A stretch of DNA of 64,000 nucleotides from Pantanalinema sp. GBBB05 (GTDB lineage Bacteria > Cyanobacteriota > Cyanobacteriia > Leptolyngbyales > Leptolyngbyaceae): the NCBI GenBank assembly GCA_016743235.1, contig VRZD01000033.1:1-64000 (forward strand). The letters run 5' to 3'. The notes under the pieces are model-generated. The model did no database searches, was not told the origin of the DNA, and was given only the letters and a program-made list of their open reading frames with translations. A program made the position numbers and the translations under genes. The stretch's first letter is position 1. Each line of letters starts with the position of its first letter. Positions 1 to 8,081 of this stretch are shown here, one piece after another.

Positions 1-1
1 T

Positions 2-244
2 CAAACCTTTCTCAATTATGAGACTAAACCCGTGCAATCTGCTTCGATCGACCAGATGGTGTTTGCCCCAGATGTCTTAGTGTCCTACATTAGCCAAGTC
101 ATGACCCTGTTACCAGGAGACGTAGTGTTGACTGGGACACCAGAAGGCATCGGACCAATGCAGGTGGGTGATCACGTCCGAGTCGAAATTGAGGGCATTG
201 GTTATCTCAGTAATAGTCTGGCTCCTCGCGAAGCGTTGGGTTAA
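2..244 (+). CDS. Fumarylacetoacetate hydrolase family protein, C-terminal part
   Basis: Only the last 80 codons lie in the window; the gene enters from the left edge, and the GTG at 32 is internal. The residues LLPGDVVLTGTPEGIG followed by GDHVRVEIEGIG are the hallmark C-terminal segment of the FAH fold, which holds part of the metal site and the substrate loop. Family members hydrolyse or decarboxylate beta-keto acid type substrates (acylpyruvases, oxaloacetate decarboxylases). The catalytic N-terminal half is not visible, so the substrate cannot be named. The protein is probably cytosolic. Confidence 0.85.
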   Translation, partial: QTFLNYETKPVQSASIDQMVFAPDVLVSYISQVMTLLPGDVVLTGTPEGIGPMQVGDHVRVEIEGIGYLSNSLAPREALG

Positions 245-352
245 ATCCCGTAATCCCTCAAACATAACTATTGCTACAAACAACTATAGAGACGCATTCA
301 TCGCGTCTCTAACAGTTCAACTCAATAGCCAGTCAAAGGCTCGAGTGATAAA

Positions 353-847
353 TTAACGTACTTGAGTATAGGCAGCGTCAGAGATCGTCGGAATTTCTGC
401 ATATCGTCCTAGGGCAGACTGCACAACCGCATATCCAACTGCCACGATCGTGCCTAAAAAGATCGTGTTGAACAACGTATCCTGGACCAACGTTCCTCTG
501 AAAATCCCGGCTAGGGCATATTGCCAAATAATGGAGAACAGACTGAGGACAATCCCAAACAAAATCGATTGCATCACATTAAAGCGAATAAAGTGAGCGA
601 TCGTTTCATTTCGCACTACCAACAGATACAGAGCAAAAAACACCGCCAGGGGTAAAAAGGGAGTGGTGTAGTAAAAGATTAATAAGGGTAACAACGGCTG
701 AATAATCAGCGCGATCAATGGAGCAAGGAAGGAACCAGAACCCAGTAAGGGAATGCCAACAAACCCCAAGACATCTAAAACTGGCAGGAGGTACGCAATA
801 CAAGCGAAGACCCGGTCTGTAGGGGATGTCGAGCCACGCCAAGCCAT
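353..847 (-). CDS. Tic20 family protein
   Basis: This 164-residue integral membrane protein begins MAWRGSTSPTDRVF, the typical start of cyanobacterial Tic20/Ycf60 homologues. About four hydrophobic segments follow: around residues 14-30, 40-75, 85-105 and 115-150. Chloroplast Tic20 is a channel component of the inner-envelope protein import complex; the role of the cyanobacterial ancestor is less clear. The ATG at 847 is preferred over the upstream extension to 973. It has a GGGAGAA ribosome site nearby, and the extra N-terminal residues do not resemble the family. It lies downstream of the chorismate lyase gene on the same strand, with a 169-bp gap. Confidence 0.85.
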   Translation of the reverse strand: MAWRGSTSPTDRVFACIAYLLPVLDVLGFVGIPLLGSGSFLAPLIALIIQPLLPLLIFYYTTPFLPLAVFFALYLLVVRNETIAHFIRFNVMQSILFGIVLSLFSIIWQYALAGIFRGTLVQDTLFNTIFLGTIVAVGYAVVQSALGRYAEIPTISDAAYTQVR

Positions 848-1016
848 GTTATGTTCTCCCAAGTAACAGCGTTGTTCGCTAAGTGTTTTGACTATGCCCA
901 GAATAACGTATGTTTCGGGGGAATGCCCAAACTCATTTAGCCAAACTTGTTCGATCGACCATACAGCTGGCAACTGTCACTGATAGACGATCGGGCATCG
1001 TTCGTGACTCAGTATC

Positions 1017-1628
1017 TCACCGAGGTTGCATTGCTCCTAAATATTTCTCTAGATAAGGCGAGAACACTTCATAAATCAATGTAAAGGGCTGCCCATGATG
1101 CCAAAATAGATAATGCCGCCCCCAGAAGGGACCAGGCTGACCAAACGCTTGTTCTAGGGCCAACGAATGACCATAGCAAATGCCCTGGACATCACGATAC
1201 AGTTCAGTGCGTAGCCTGGCTAGACTTGCCCAAATCGGTAACGCCCGATTCTGTAAGTATTCATCAACATGGCTGGCTTCCCACCACGAAGTGGCATAGG
1301 CTAATCGCTGCCCCGACGCTGTGCGGAGCCAAACTTGTCGGCGTAACCGGGGACCGGGAACAACCTGGATCTGGGTAGGAGCATGATCCAAATCCATCCC
1401 GATCGCGGACATATCGATTACATCAACTTCAGTCGGTTCACCAGTCAAAAGCTGTAAATGACGGGTCGGGGAACCATCACCTAACAACAGAATTTGCCAC
1501 GCTGGAGCAAGTTGGCTATGGGGTAAACCTTGCTGGACAGCCGCTTCATTACCCTGCCAAATCGGATCAAGGGCATGCCATTGTTGCGGCAGCGTGAGTC
1601 GTTCAGTGGGACGAAAAGTAGCAGTCAA
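1017..1628 (-). CDS. Chorismate lyase (DUF98 / UbiC-like)
   Basis: This 203-residue cytosolic protein carries the DUF98 chorismate lyase pattern. LDPIWQG occurs near the N-terminus, then LPHSQLAPAWQILLLGDGSPTRHLQLLTG around residues 36-64 (two adjoining parts of one block). An Arg-rich central strand and a C-terminal FTLIYEVFSPYLE follow. The enzyme converts chorismate to 4-hydroxybenzoate plus pyruvate, the entry step of plastoquinone head-group synthesis in cyanobacteria. The start codon is TTG at 1628 with no clear ribosome site. No ATG lies further upstream in frame before the family-typical residues, so the exact start is uncertain. Confidence 0.85.
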   Translation of the reverse strand: MTATFRPTERLTLPQQWHALDPIWQGNEAAVQQGLPHSQLAPAWQILLLGDGSPTRHLQLLTGEPTEVDVIDMSAIGMDLDHAPTQIQVVPGPRLRRQVWLRTASGQRLAYATSWWEASHVDEYLQNRALPIWASLARLRTELYRDVQGICYGHSLALEQAFGQPGPFWGRHYLFWHHGQPFTLIYEVFSPYLEKYLGAMQPR

Positions 1629-1704
1629 TTTTCTTTACAGAACTTAACCTCTATTCAATCATAGCGTCGAGGTGGAGATTCTGCTGGGAGAATGTCGGAG
1701 CAGA

Positions 1705-3627
1705 CTAAAACACCTCAAAGGAAATCGCATAATCATCAGGCTGGGTTGTCGAGACTTCGATCGCGTAATCACCGTCCTGGGTGAGCCGTCCTTTCCAGTC
1801 CTTTAACTGATTCGTTGTGCCGCCAATCTGCTGACCATCGGGCGCGATCGCGCTTAATGTGACCTTACCTTCTACCACTTTCACGATCATCAGCTGCCGC
1901 TCCTTAGCCTTTAACAGATAGCGCCGAATCTGGTTAGACTCAATTCTGCCGGTGACCATCGTGCGGTTACGACCATGGGAAAATTCAACCCGTTGGGTGT
2001 GATCCTGAATGGGGCGAGACAGAGGTGTAATCGCAATATCTAACGTGTAGACTCCTGTGCCTGATACCTGGATCAAATATTGGTCATCGGCTGGCAGCTG
2101 TCCTGTCCAACTGCGAGTTTGATAAGCAGCGGCATCAATACCCTGGCGATTTGAGCGCAGCAAATTCATCACCACGTTGGAACCAGTCAGTGTGACCGTG
2201 AGAATTTGCCCCTGTGAGGCTTTAAGCACATAGGGCTGCAAATTGTAGTTTTGTAAGTTGCCCTGCAAGACAGTCGCAATGTTACCTGGGGGAAACTCGA
2301 TCGCTTGGGGCTGGGCAGCAATGACAGACCCACCTGATTGCTCTGGATTGCTATTGGGTAGCGCATTTTTTGAGAGCGCTCCTGGTCCCTCAATAATTTC
2401 GGGCACTTGATCGCTAGGCAGTTTCGCACCAGAGACCCAAATTTCACCATTCGACTCCGTAGAGGGTAGCCAGGCATGCCACAGCCCAGCTCCCAAACCT
2501 CCTAACGCCATCAGTAACGTTGCCACAATGCCGATTTTTACACCTTTTCGAGGTGAGGAACGCGATTTGGAGAGCCGGCTCGTGGGACGAACCTCTACCG
2601 GATGACGAGACGCTTCGGCTAAATCAGGAACCAGAGCAGCGGCGTCAGCCGATTGAATGGGGCGATGAGTTTGTAATGGACGAGTCTGACTGGGAGCGCG
2701 AATCGCCAGAAGATCGATTGGGCTAAGAGAGGGTGACTGAAGCTCAGTAGGTTCCAGGCGGGATAGGTCGGGTAAAGCTTGAAACTCTTCCCATACAGCA
2801 TGGGCAGACTGATAGCGATCGCCCGGATAGACAGCCAACATTTTGATCAAAATTGCGGCTAACTCGTCGCTGAGTTCCGCATGAGGTTGCCAACGCCAAG
2901 TTAACGTTTGGCTATCTAGTAATGATTGCGGCTCCTTGCCTGTTAGTAAAACCAGCGTCGTTGCCGCCAGAGCATACAAATCACTATTCGGGTAAACTTT
3001 CCCAGTTTGTAACTGTTCTGGCGGGGCATAGCCAACTTTACCAACCCGAGTCACCGCAGAAATCAGCGGCCAGTGAGTAGTAGCCGCCTTGACTGCCCCA
3101 AAATCAATTAATACAGGCAGACTAGAGGCAGCAGCGCTTTCTGACTCTGTTTGGCTGGTAGCCTTCTGAATAATATTTTCTGGACTAATATCTCGGTGAA
3201 TGATGCTGCGATCGTGGATATGCATCAATACCGGCAACATATGCTGGAGAAAATGCCGGGTTTCAGTTTCCGAAAACGTTTGTCCCTGTTGTTTGCGATC
3301 GTTGATTAACTGGCGATAGGTTTGACCCTCAACAAACTCTTGCACCAGAAACAGGCGCTGCCCATCTTCAAAGGCAGCAGAAAAGCGAGGAATTTGCGGG
3401 TGCTGAATCTGATAAAGGGTACTGGCTTCCCGTTGAAACAACGCCTTCGATTTTTGAATCAGCGCTTCATCTTGATAGGGAACTGCGAACTCCTTGATCA
3501 CACAACGTTCATTAAATCGCTCCTGATCCAGTGCCAGGTAAGTCCGACCAAATCCACCTTGCCCTAAAATTTCCTGGATGAGGTAACGTTGACGAAGCAG
3601 AGTTCCCAGGGGGATGGGGGAGACCAT
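1705..3627 (-). CDS. Membrane-anchored Ser/Thr protein kinase with C-terminal PPC-like repeats
   Basis: The 640-residue protein has an N-terminal kinase domain at roughly residues 12-285. Visible motifs are the glycine loop GQGGFGRTY (22-30), catalytic Lys45 in VIKEF, HRD at 144-146, DFG at 175-177 and APPEQ at 201-205. The catalytic loop reads HRDISPEN instead of HRDLKPEN, a variant I associate with cyanobacterial kinases of this type. A single membrane span at about 363-385 separates the cytoplasmic kinase from an outer part. That part contains two related beta-sandwich repeats, each with an LLKAKE- or VLKASQG-like strand and a YxIxV/A ending, resembling bacterial pre-peptidase domains. It probably senses a periplasmic signal; the target is unknown. 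Confidence 0.85.
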   Translation of the reverse strand: MVSPIPLGTLLRQRYLIQEILGQGGFGRTYLALDQERFNERCVIKEFAVPYQDEALIQKSKALFQREASTLYQIQHPQIPRFSAAFEDGQRLFLVQEFVEGQTYRQLINDRKQQGQTFSETETRHFLQHMLPVLMHIHDRSIIHRDISPENIIQKATSQTESESAAASSLPVLIDFGAVKAATTHWPLISAVTRVGKVGYAPPEQLQTGKVYPNSDLYALAATTLVLLTGKEPQSLLDSQTLTWRWQPHAELSDELAAILIKMLAVYPGDRYQSAHAVWEEFQALPDLSRLEPTELQSPSLSPIDLLAIRAPSQTRPLQTHRPIQSADAAALVPDLAEASRHPVEVRPTSRLSKSRSSPRKGVKIGIVATLLMALGGLGAGLWHAWLPSTESNGEIWVSGAKLPSDQVPEIIEGPGALSKNALPNSNPEQSGGSVIAAQPQAIEFPPGNIATVLQGNLQNYNLQPYVLKASQGQILTVTLTGSNVVMNLLRSNRQGIDAAAYQTRSWTGQLPADDQYLIQVSGTGVYTLDIAITPLSRPIQDHTQRVEFSHGRNRTMVTGRIESNQIRRYLLKAKERQLMIVKVVEGKVTLSAIAPDGQQIGGTTNQLKDWKGRLTQDGDYAIEVSTTQPDDYAISFEVF

Positions 3628-3781
3628 TTTGTTGCAAGCGCCTCAATACAGCAATATCAACCCAGGGCACTGAAACCCTAATGTTACGTATGTTACTTGC
3701 AAGCTATGATTCACTGTTAAGGTGTTTTACCCCTACGGGGGGATAACCCCCATCCGTTTCTGGGAACAAACCCGCTGCAAT

Positions 3782-4822
3782 TTAGCGAACAAATTGGGGC
3801 ATCACTTCAGCCGCCGTGAAAATTCCAGTCATACCCCGCCGATGTAACGCTAATCCCGTTTTCAGGTAACCAAAGGCAGGACCACAGACATTGGCAGCCA
3901 TACTGGTTTCGTCACCTAGGGTAAAGGTATGGGTAGAGATTTTCCCCTCAAATGTACGTCCCGTAATTTGGACATTGGTGCTTAAAGGCTTCTTAGGATT
4001 CCGTGTATCAACAACACCACCGACGGAAACGCGATCGCGGGAGCAAATACCAGCCAGCTCCAACATAACATCATCCGCATGTTCCATATTTTCTAGAGCT
4101 AGCAGCCCGTTAGTTTGATCTAGCAGGGCAGCGACTTCAGCATCGGTCATGGCTCTAGCAGTTTCGACATCATACCCAGGTAGATGGGCAATATCTTCAC
4201 GAATCGTGGCGCGATAGGCTTCCCAGTTGGCAATGCCGACCCCAAAGGTAATCTTGACTTGGTGGATCTCGCTATAGCTCTGAGCCGCAAGCGCCGCCGC
4301 CGCAGTTAATAGACCCGGAGTGGCTCCACACCCAGTTAGATAAGTAATACCTGCCGCTTCTAACTGAGGAGCCAGTGCTAGCAATTGTTCAACGGCACTC
4401 GTCCGTTTGATCGCATCTACTAAAACCCCTTTCCAGCCAGCATCAATAAATTGCTGGGCTACCGATGCCATAAAGGTGTTAGGCAGGTTAGGTAAGGCTA
4501 AGAAGTAGCCATCAACCTGATCGGCATGGGTAATCAAGTCAGCAATACTGTTTTGACTTAAAACACCATACGGTTCCACATAGCCCACCGAGCCTTGCGC
4601 TTGATAGGTCTGAATGCAGGCGTCAGGCTGAAGACCTTCAGGGTTGTAGAGATATCCCTTATGATCTGCCGCTGCGACCCACAGCATTTCCTGTTTGGGT
4701 GATACAACTCTTGCGGCGGCCTGCCCTAATCCCCCAAAGCCTAGAACCCCAACACGAATTGGGCGAGATACCTGCCTATCAAAGCTGGTGGTTGTGAAAT
4801 CGTTGACGCACTCGTAATCCAT
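3782..4822 (-). CDS. Saccharopine dehydrogenase-like oxidoreductase
   Basis: A Rossmann-type NAD(P)-binding motif, RVGVLGFGGLGQAAARV, sits near the N-terminus of this 346-residue protein. It is followed by a conserved middle containing TGCGATPGLLTAAAALAAQ. This matches a cyanobacterial family labelled saccharopine dehydrogenase-like. True lysine metabolism by this route is not expected in cyanobacteria, so the substrate is open. I chose the ATG at 4822; the frame runs open to 4960, but that extension does not look like the family. It stands alone on the minus strand upstream of the kinase gene, 154 bp apart, and is divergent from the DUF2997 unit. Confidence 0.7.
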   Translation of the reverse strand: MDYECVNDFTTTSFDRQVSRPIRVGVLGFGGLGQAAARVVSPKQEMLWVAAADHKGYLYNPEGLQPDACIQTYQAQGSVGYVEPYGVLSQNSIADLITHADQVDGYFLALPNLPNTFMASVAQQFIDAGWKGVLVDAIKRTSAVEQLLALAPQLEAAGITYLTGCGATPGLLTAAAALAAQSYSEIHQVKITFGVGIANWEAYRATIREDIAHLPGYDVETARAMTDAEVAALLDQTNGLLALENMEHADDVMLELAGICSRDRVSVGGVVDTRNPKKPLSTNVQITGRTFEGKISTHTFTLGDETSMAANVCGPAFGYLKTGLALHRRGMTGIFTAAEVMPQFVR

Positions 4823-5279
4823 TACCCGCTGCTTATCCAACTTAAAAAATAGACCTTTATTATCTATTGAATCCTGACCGAGTAACGCGATCGAGAATAG
4901 ATTTTGCCCAAGGTAAACGGAGCTAATCGCATTGAGTAGACCAGGAAGAATCCAAATCAACTCCTAAAATATATATTTTTGTAAATCAAGATCTCCTTCC
5001 GCTTCATCTTGACTGCGTTACAAAGTTAAGCGAAACTGTCTGATAAATGAGTGGATACCCTACTCGATCAATAAATTCCGATAAATTTAATTGAATCAAT
5101 TCATGAATTGATACCAACTTTAACTTATGAGCGTGAGATCAGCTTGTGACATTTGATGTAACAGCATTGGGTGTAGCAGAGTTAGTTGGTTGTCCAGTAA
5201 CAGGTTCTGGTCTGTCTCCAGTCTGGTTTAGTCAGCGCTGAAGTCTGGTTTGGAACCTTCTGAATGAGTGATTGCAGAC
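4823..5279. promoter_or_regulatory. Divergent intergenic region with an 18-bp palindrome
   Basis: This 457-bp gap separates two divergent transcription units and must hold both promoters. It contains a perfect 18-bp palindrome at 5095-5112 (ATCAATTCATGAATTGAT), suitable as a site for a dimeric regulator. It also has a direct repeat GTCTGGTTT at 5221-5229 and 5243-5251, spaced 22 bp, just before the DUF2997 start. No gene is visible. The regulator is unknown. Confidence 0.4.
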
Positions 5280-5489
5280 ATGGAAACACTGGAATTCATT
5301 ATCTATCCCGACGGTCGGGTGCAAGAGAAGGTCACAGGTATCGTCGGCGCGTCCTGTGCTGAGGTGACTGCGGCGATCGAGGCACAGTTAGGTCAAGTGC
5401 TTAGCCAGGAGACTACTTCTGAGTACTATGCCCAAACAGTTCAACAATCCAACGGTGTAACGACACACGCTACTTTTAGTGAGTGGTAA
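5280..5489 (+). CDS. DUF2997 family protein
   Basis: This 69-residue protein starts METLEFIIYPDGRVQEKVTG, the signature of the DUF2997 family. Members are small and acidic and occur next to Ycf35 (DUF1257) genes. No catalytic residues can be named. The ATG at 5280 is preferred to the GTG at 5268 because homologues begin at this Met. It is the first gene of a three-gene plus-strand unit with Ycf35 (60-bp gap) and a ferredoxin, which suggests a shared but undefined role in photosynthetic cells. Confidence 0.8.
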   Translation: METLEFIIYPDGRVQEKVTGIVGASCAEVTAAIEAQLGQVLSQETTSEYYAQTVQQSNGVTTHATFSEW

Positions 5490-5549
5490 GGTCGCACGTT
5501 CCGTTTGTCCAAGTTCAGCAAGTTCAGTCAGATTGATAAAACAATTACC

Positions 5550-5936
5550 ATGTCACACTTTAGCCAGATTAAAACCCAAATTCGTAACCTCACTTCCCTG
5601 CAAGCAGCTCTCACTGACCTGGGAATTGATTGGAAATCGGGACCTCAGGAAGTTCGAGGCTATCAAGGTCAAACTTATACAGCTGACCTAGCGATCGAAC
5701 AAGAGAACGGTTATGACATCGGCTTCCGTTGGAATGGCACGGAATACGAGTTGGTCTCTGATCTTCAGTTCTGGAATCAGGCAACCCCCGTCGAGCGGTT
5801 CCTCAGCAAAGTGACTCAGCGCTACGCCTATCACACAGTGTTGAATGAAACCACTCAAAAAGGGTTTCAAATGACGGAACAACAACAGAATCCCGATGGT
5901 TCGATCCGTTTAGTCCTACAACGCTGGAGTGCGTAA
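5550..5936 (+). CDS. ycf35: Ycf35 / DUF1257 family protein
   Basis: This 128-residue protein begins MSHFSQIKTQIRNLTSLQAAL, as in the Ycf35 family encoded in cyanobacteria and red-algal plastids. It also shows the conserved segments DIGFRWNGTEYELVSDLQFW and a C-terminal QQNPDGSIRLVLQRW. Its biochemical function is not established. Although the frame is open from a TTG at 5505, the ATG at 5550 matches the family start. Its TAA stop overlaps the ATG of the next gene (TAATG), implying translational coupling to the ferredoxin. Confidence 0.85.
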   Translation: MSHFSQIKTQIRNLTSLQAALTDLGIDWKSGPQEVRGYQGQTYTADLAIEQENGYDIGFRWNGTEYELVSDLQFWNQATPVERFLSKVTQRYAYHTVLNETTQKGFQMTEQQQNPDGSIRLVLQRWSA

Positions 5937-6427
5937 TGTCTGAAGAGTTCTCCCCATCCGCTTCAGAGTTGATCGATGACGTTGCGATCGGTTCAGTAGC
6001 ACCGGAACGTACAGGTCTAGAGCCGGAATTGGGTGGGAATTTGCGAGATGCTGCTGAGCGATCGGGCTTTGAGCCGGAGCTAGGAGGTATCTTGCGCCAA
6101 ACAGGGGTCTACGTGGATGAAATCACCTGTATTGGCTGTAAGCATTGCGCCCATGTGGCTCGGAATACGTTCTACATTGAGCCAGATTACGGTCGCTCCC
6201 GTGTCGTGCGTCAGGATGGTGATTCTGAAGAACTGATTCAGGAAGCGATCGATACCTGTCCGGTAGACTGTATTCATTGGGTCGATTTTACGGAACTCAA
6301 GCAACTGGAGCATGAACGGCAATACCAAGTCATTCCTCCTGTAGTGGGATTTCCGGTCGATCGCGCAACCGCTAAGATTAGCGAACGGCGTAAAAAGCTG
6401 AAGGCTGCCCGTAAACGGGATGCCTAA
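5936..6427 (+). CDS. 4Fe-4S ferredoxin with duplicated N-terminal motif
   Basis: This 163-residue electron-transfer protein has a single cluster-binding set: CIGCKHC (Cys65, 68, 71) with the fourth ligand from CPVDC (Cys108, Cys112 nearby). Conserved HVARNTFYIEPDYGRSRVV lies between. The lysine- and arginine-rich C-terminus is typical of this cyanobacterial ferredoxin family, which clusters with Ycf35. The N-terminus contains two near-copies of a 13-residue unit: RTGLEPELGGNLR at 25-37 and RSGFEPELGGILR at 42-54. Homologues I recall have one. Its start overlaps the ycf35 stop, and a strong terminator follows at 6466. The partner enzyme is unknown. Confidence 0.85.
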   Translation: MSEEFSPSASELIDDVAIGSVAPERTGLEPELGGNLRDAAERSGFEPELGGILRQTGVYVDEITCIGCKHCAHVARNTFYIEPDYGRSRVVRQDGDSEELIQEAIDTCPVDCIHWVDFTELKQLEHERQYQVIPPVVGFPVDRATAKISERRKKLKAARKRDA

Positions 6428-6465
6428 ATGTGTAGTTAGTCTTTGACTGTCGTGACTGATAAACC

Positions 6466-6496
6466 GAGGCTACTCGTTTGTGGGTAGCCTCTTTTT
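6466..6496 (+). terminator. Rho-independent terminator after the ferredoxin gene
   Basis: A perfect 8-bp stem GAGGCTAC/GTAGCCTC (6466-6473 and 6484-6491) with a 10-nt loop is followed directly by TTTTT. It closes the DUF2997-ycf35-ferredoxin unit. Confidence 0.92.
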
Positions 6497-6534
6497 ATGG
6501 TGTGATTCTGCTTCTTATGGTGTGATTCTGCTTC
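6495..6534. repeat. Perfect 20-bp tandem duplication
   Basis: TTATGGTGTGATTCTGCTTC occurs twice head to tail (6495-6514, 6515-6534). It begins inside the T-run of the preceding terminator and ends at the stop codon of the DUF4335 gene. It is probably a recent slippage duplication. Confidence 0.95.
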
Positions 6535-8002
6535 AATTGCCCGATTCTGGAAAGGTTTGAACGTTGCCATCGGGGGACAACACCAAACGAATTTTAACGC
6601 TGCGTCCTTCTGGGAGTGGGGAGACAAACGGTTCTCCGACTAGCGGCACCCCAACCCGATCGAGGTAGTTGCCTGCCGCCGTCCCTAACGGGGTAATCCC
6701 TTGAATACTACCGGTTGGAGCGATCGCTAAACTATATTCCAGGGTTTGATTCAGACCTTCAGGGGGTGACCAGCGTTCTTGAAAATACGCCCTAGCTTCA
6801 GCAATTTGCGGCAAAGTATCGAAGGCTGTACTATCAGCCGCTTCAGCCGCCCCTGAAACCGCACTGGCGGGAGCAGGTCCGCCGCCTCGCAAGGCAGCAA
6901 CATTGGGGGCATCATTAGCTTGACGACTAGCGCTTCCTGCTGAACGACTCGCTGCACCAGAGAGTTCCGTGGGTAATTGTTGAGGTTTAGCCGCTACTCT
7001 TGGGGGTTCCACAATGGTTGGAGCCGGAGGGACGACGGTACCTGGCACCATAGCGATAGTGTCAGACGCCGCATCATTTGGATTAATTGCGATCGTGGCA
7101 GGTTGTCCGGCTTGGATCGGACTCACAGGAACGCCTTGATTCTGAGGTATAGGTAACTGTACAGGAGCATTCATAGTCGGTTGCCCCGGTGTAATCGGCA
7201 CAGTCGTGGGAGCGATCGTTGGGGGCGGCAGTTTTTCAGTGGAGGCGATCGGGGGAACCGTCTTCTCCACAACGGACGGGGGAAGCTGAGTAGCGATTTT
7301 TTGATCGCGGCTACTGGCTCCCTGGCTAGACATCGGTGCATTTGTTTGAGAGATGGTCGTGTAGGAGCCATCGATCAGCTTAGCAACCGAAGCGGATACC
7401 CCAATCACTAGGAGGGCAGCCGCCGCAATCTGCCCCCAATGGGGATGGCTCGGCATCCAACCAGAACGTTGGTCCAACTGTGGTAAAGCTACGATGTCGG
7501 TCGCATAATCATCTAGCGCATTGGCTAAGTCGAACAATTGCAGAGTACTGAGCAGCACGATACTACCAGCAGTCGCATTTGCCAACGCTCCCAAAATTAG
7601 CTCATGAGACAGCAGTCCACGTGGTCGAAGTTCGATCCCGCTGGAATTGGGAGAGGAGATTGCCTGATGAGTTCCCGCCGCAAAGTCCGCCAGGGTCACT
7701 GGATTGTCACCAATAGCGGGAACGGTTAAAGGCAGTTCCAACCGATCGCTCGATTGCTCCAAAAAGCTTTGCACATAATCTGTCACCGCCTCATGCAAGG
7801 CTTCTAATTGCGCCCGATCGCCCTGGAGCGTAATTTGTTCATCTGCCAGGAGTTTAGGGTCATCTAACTTCAGTTGAAACCGCAGTTGTTTCAGTACAGG
7901 CTGACCTGCCCACCGAGATAAAGGCGATTGTTTGCCCATAATCTCTAACGTACAGGTCGGAGGGGTATACCGTCGTAGCACTGAATAGGACTGGAGTGTC
8001 AT
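6533..8002 (-). CDS. DUF4335 domain membrane protein
   Basis: The 489-residue protein opens with RRYTPPTCTLEI and SPLSRWAGQPVLKQLRFQL, diagnostic of cyanobacterial DUF4335. The folded N-terminal domain covers about residues 1-160. A hydrophobic span lies near 192-212. A long Pro/Ala/Thr-rich low-complexity linker follows (about 230-385). The C-terminal domain (about 390-489) has the TonB-like flavour ARAYFQERWSPPEGL ... VGEPFVSPLPEGRSVKI. It is co-oriented with the DUF3038 gene upstream (79-bp gap), its usual neighbour. The function of the pair is unknown; a cell-envelope role is suggested by the membrane anchor and linker. Confidence 0.8.
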   Translation of the reverse strand: MTLQSYSVLRRYTPPTCTLEIMGKQSPLSRWAGQPVLKQLRFQLKLDDPKLLADEQITLQGDRAQLEALHEAVTDYVQSFLEQSSDRLELPLTVPAIGDNPVTLADFAAGTHQAISSPNSSGIELRPRGLLSHELILGALANATAGSIVLLSTLQLFDLANALDDYATDIVALPQLDQRSGWMPSHPHWGQIAAAALLVIGVSASVAKLIDGSYTTISQTNAPMSSQGASSRDQKIATQLPPSVVEKTVPPIASTEKLPPPTIAPTTVPITPGQPTMNAPVQLPIPQNQGVPVSPIQAGQPATIAINPNDAASDTIAMVPGTVVPPAPTIVEPPRVAAKPQQLPTELSGAASRSAGSASRQANDAPNVAALRGGGPAPASAVSGAAEAADSTAFDTLPQIAEARAYFQERWSPPEGLNQTLEYSLAIAPTGSIQGITPLGTAAGNYLDRVGVPLVGEPFVSPLPEGRSVKIRLVLSPDGNVQTFPESGN

Positions 8003-8081
8003 AAAACGGGATGGGAGTACGTCTGGACAGCAAATAGCAGGCAGGGCAGGTGAGGGAGTCGGTAAGAGGAAGAGTAGGAAT

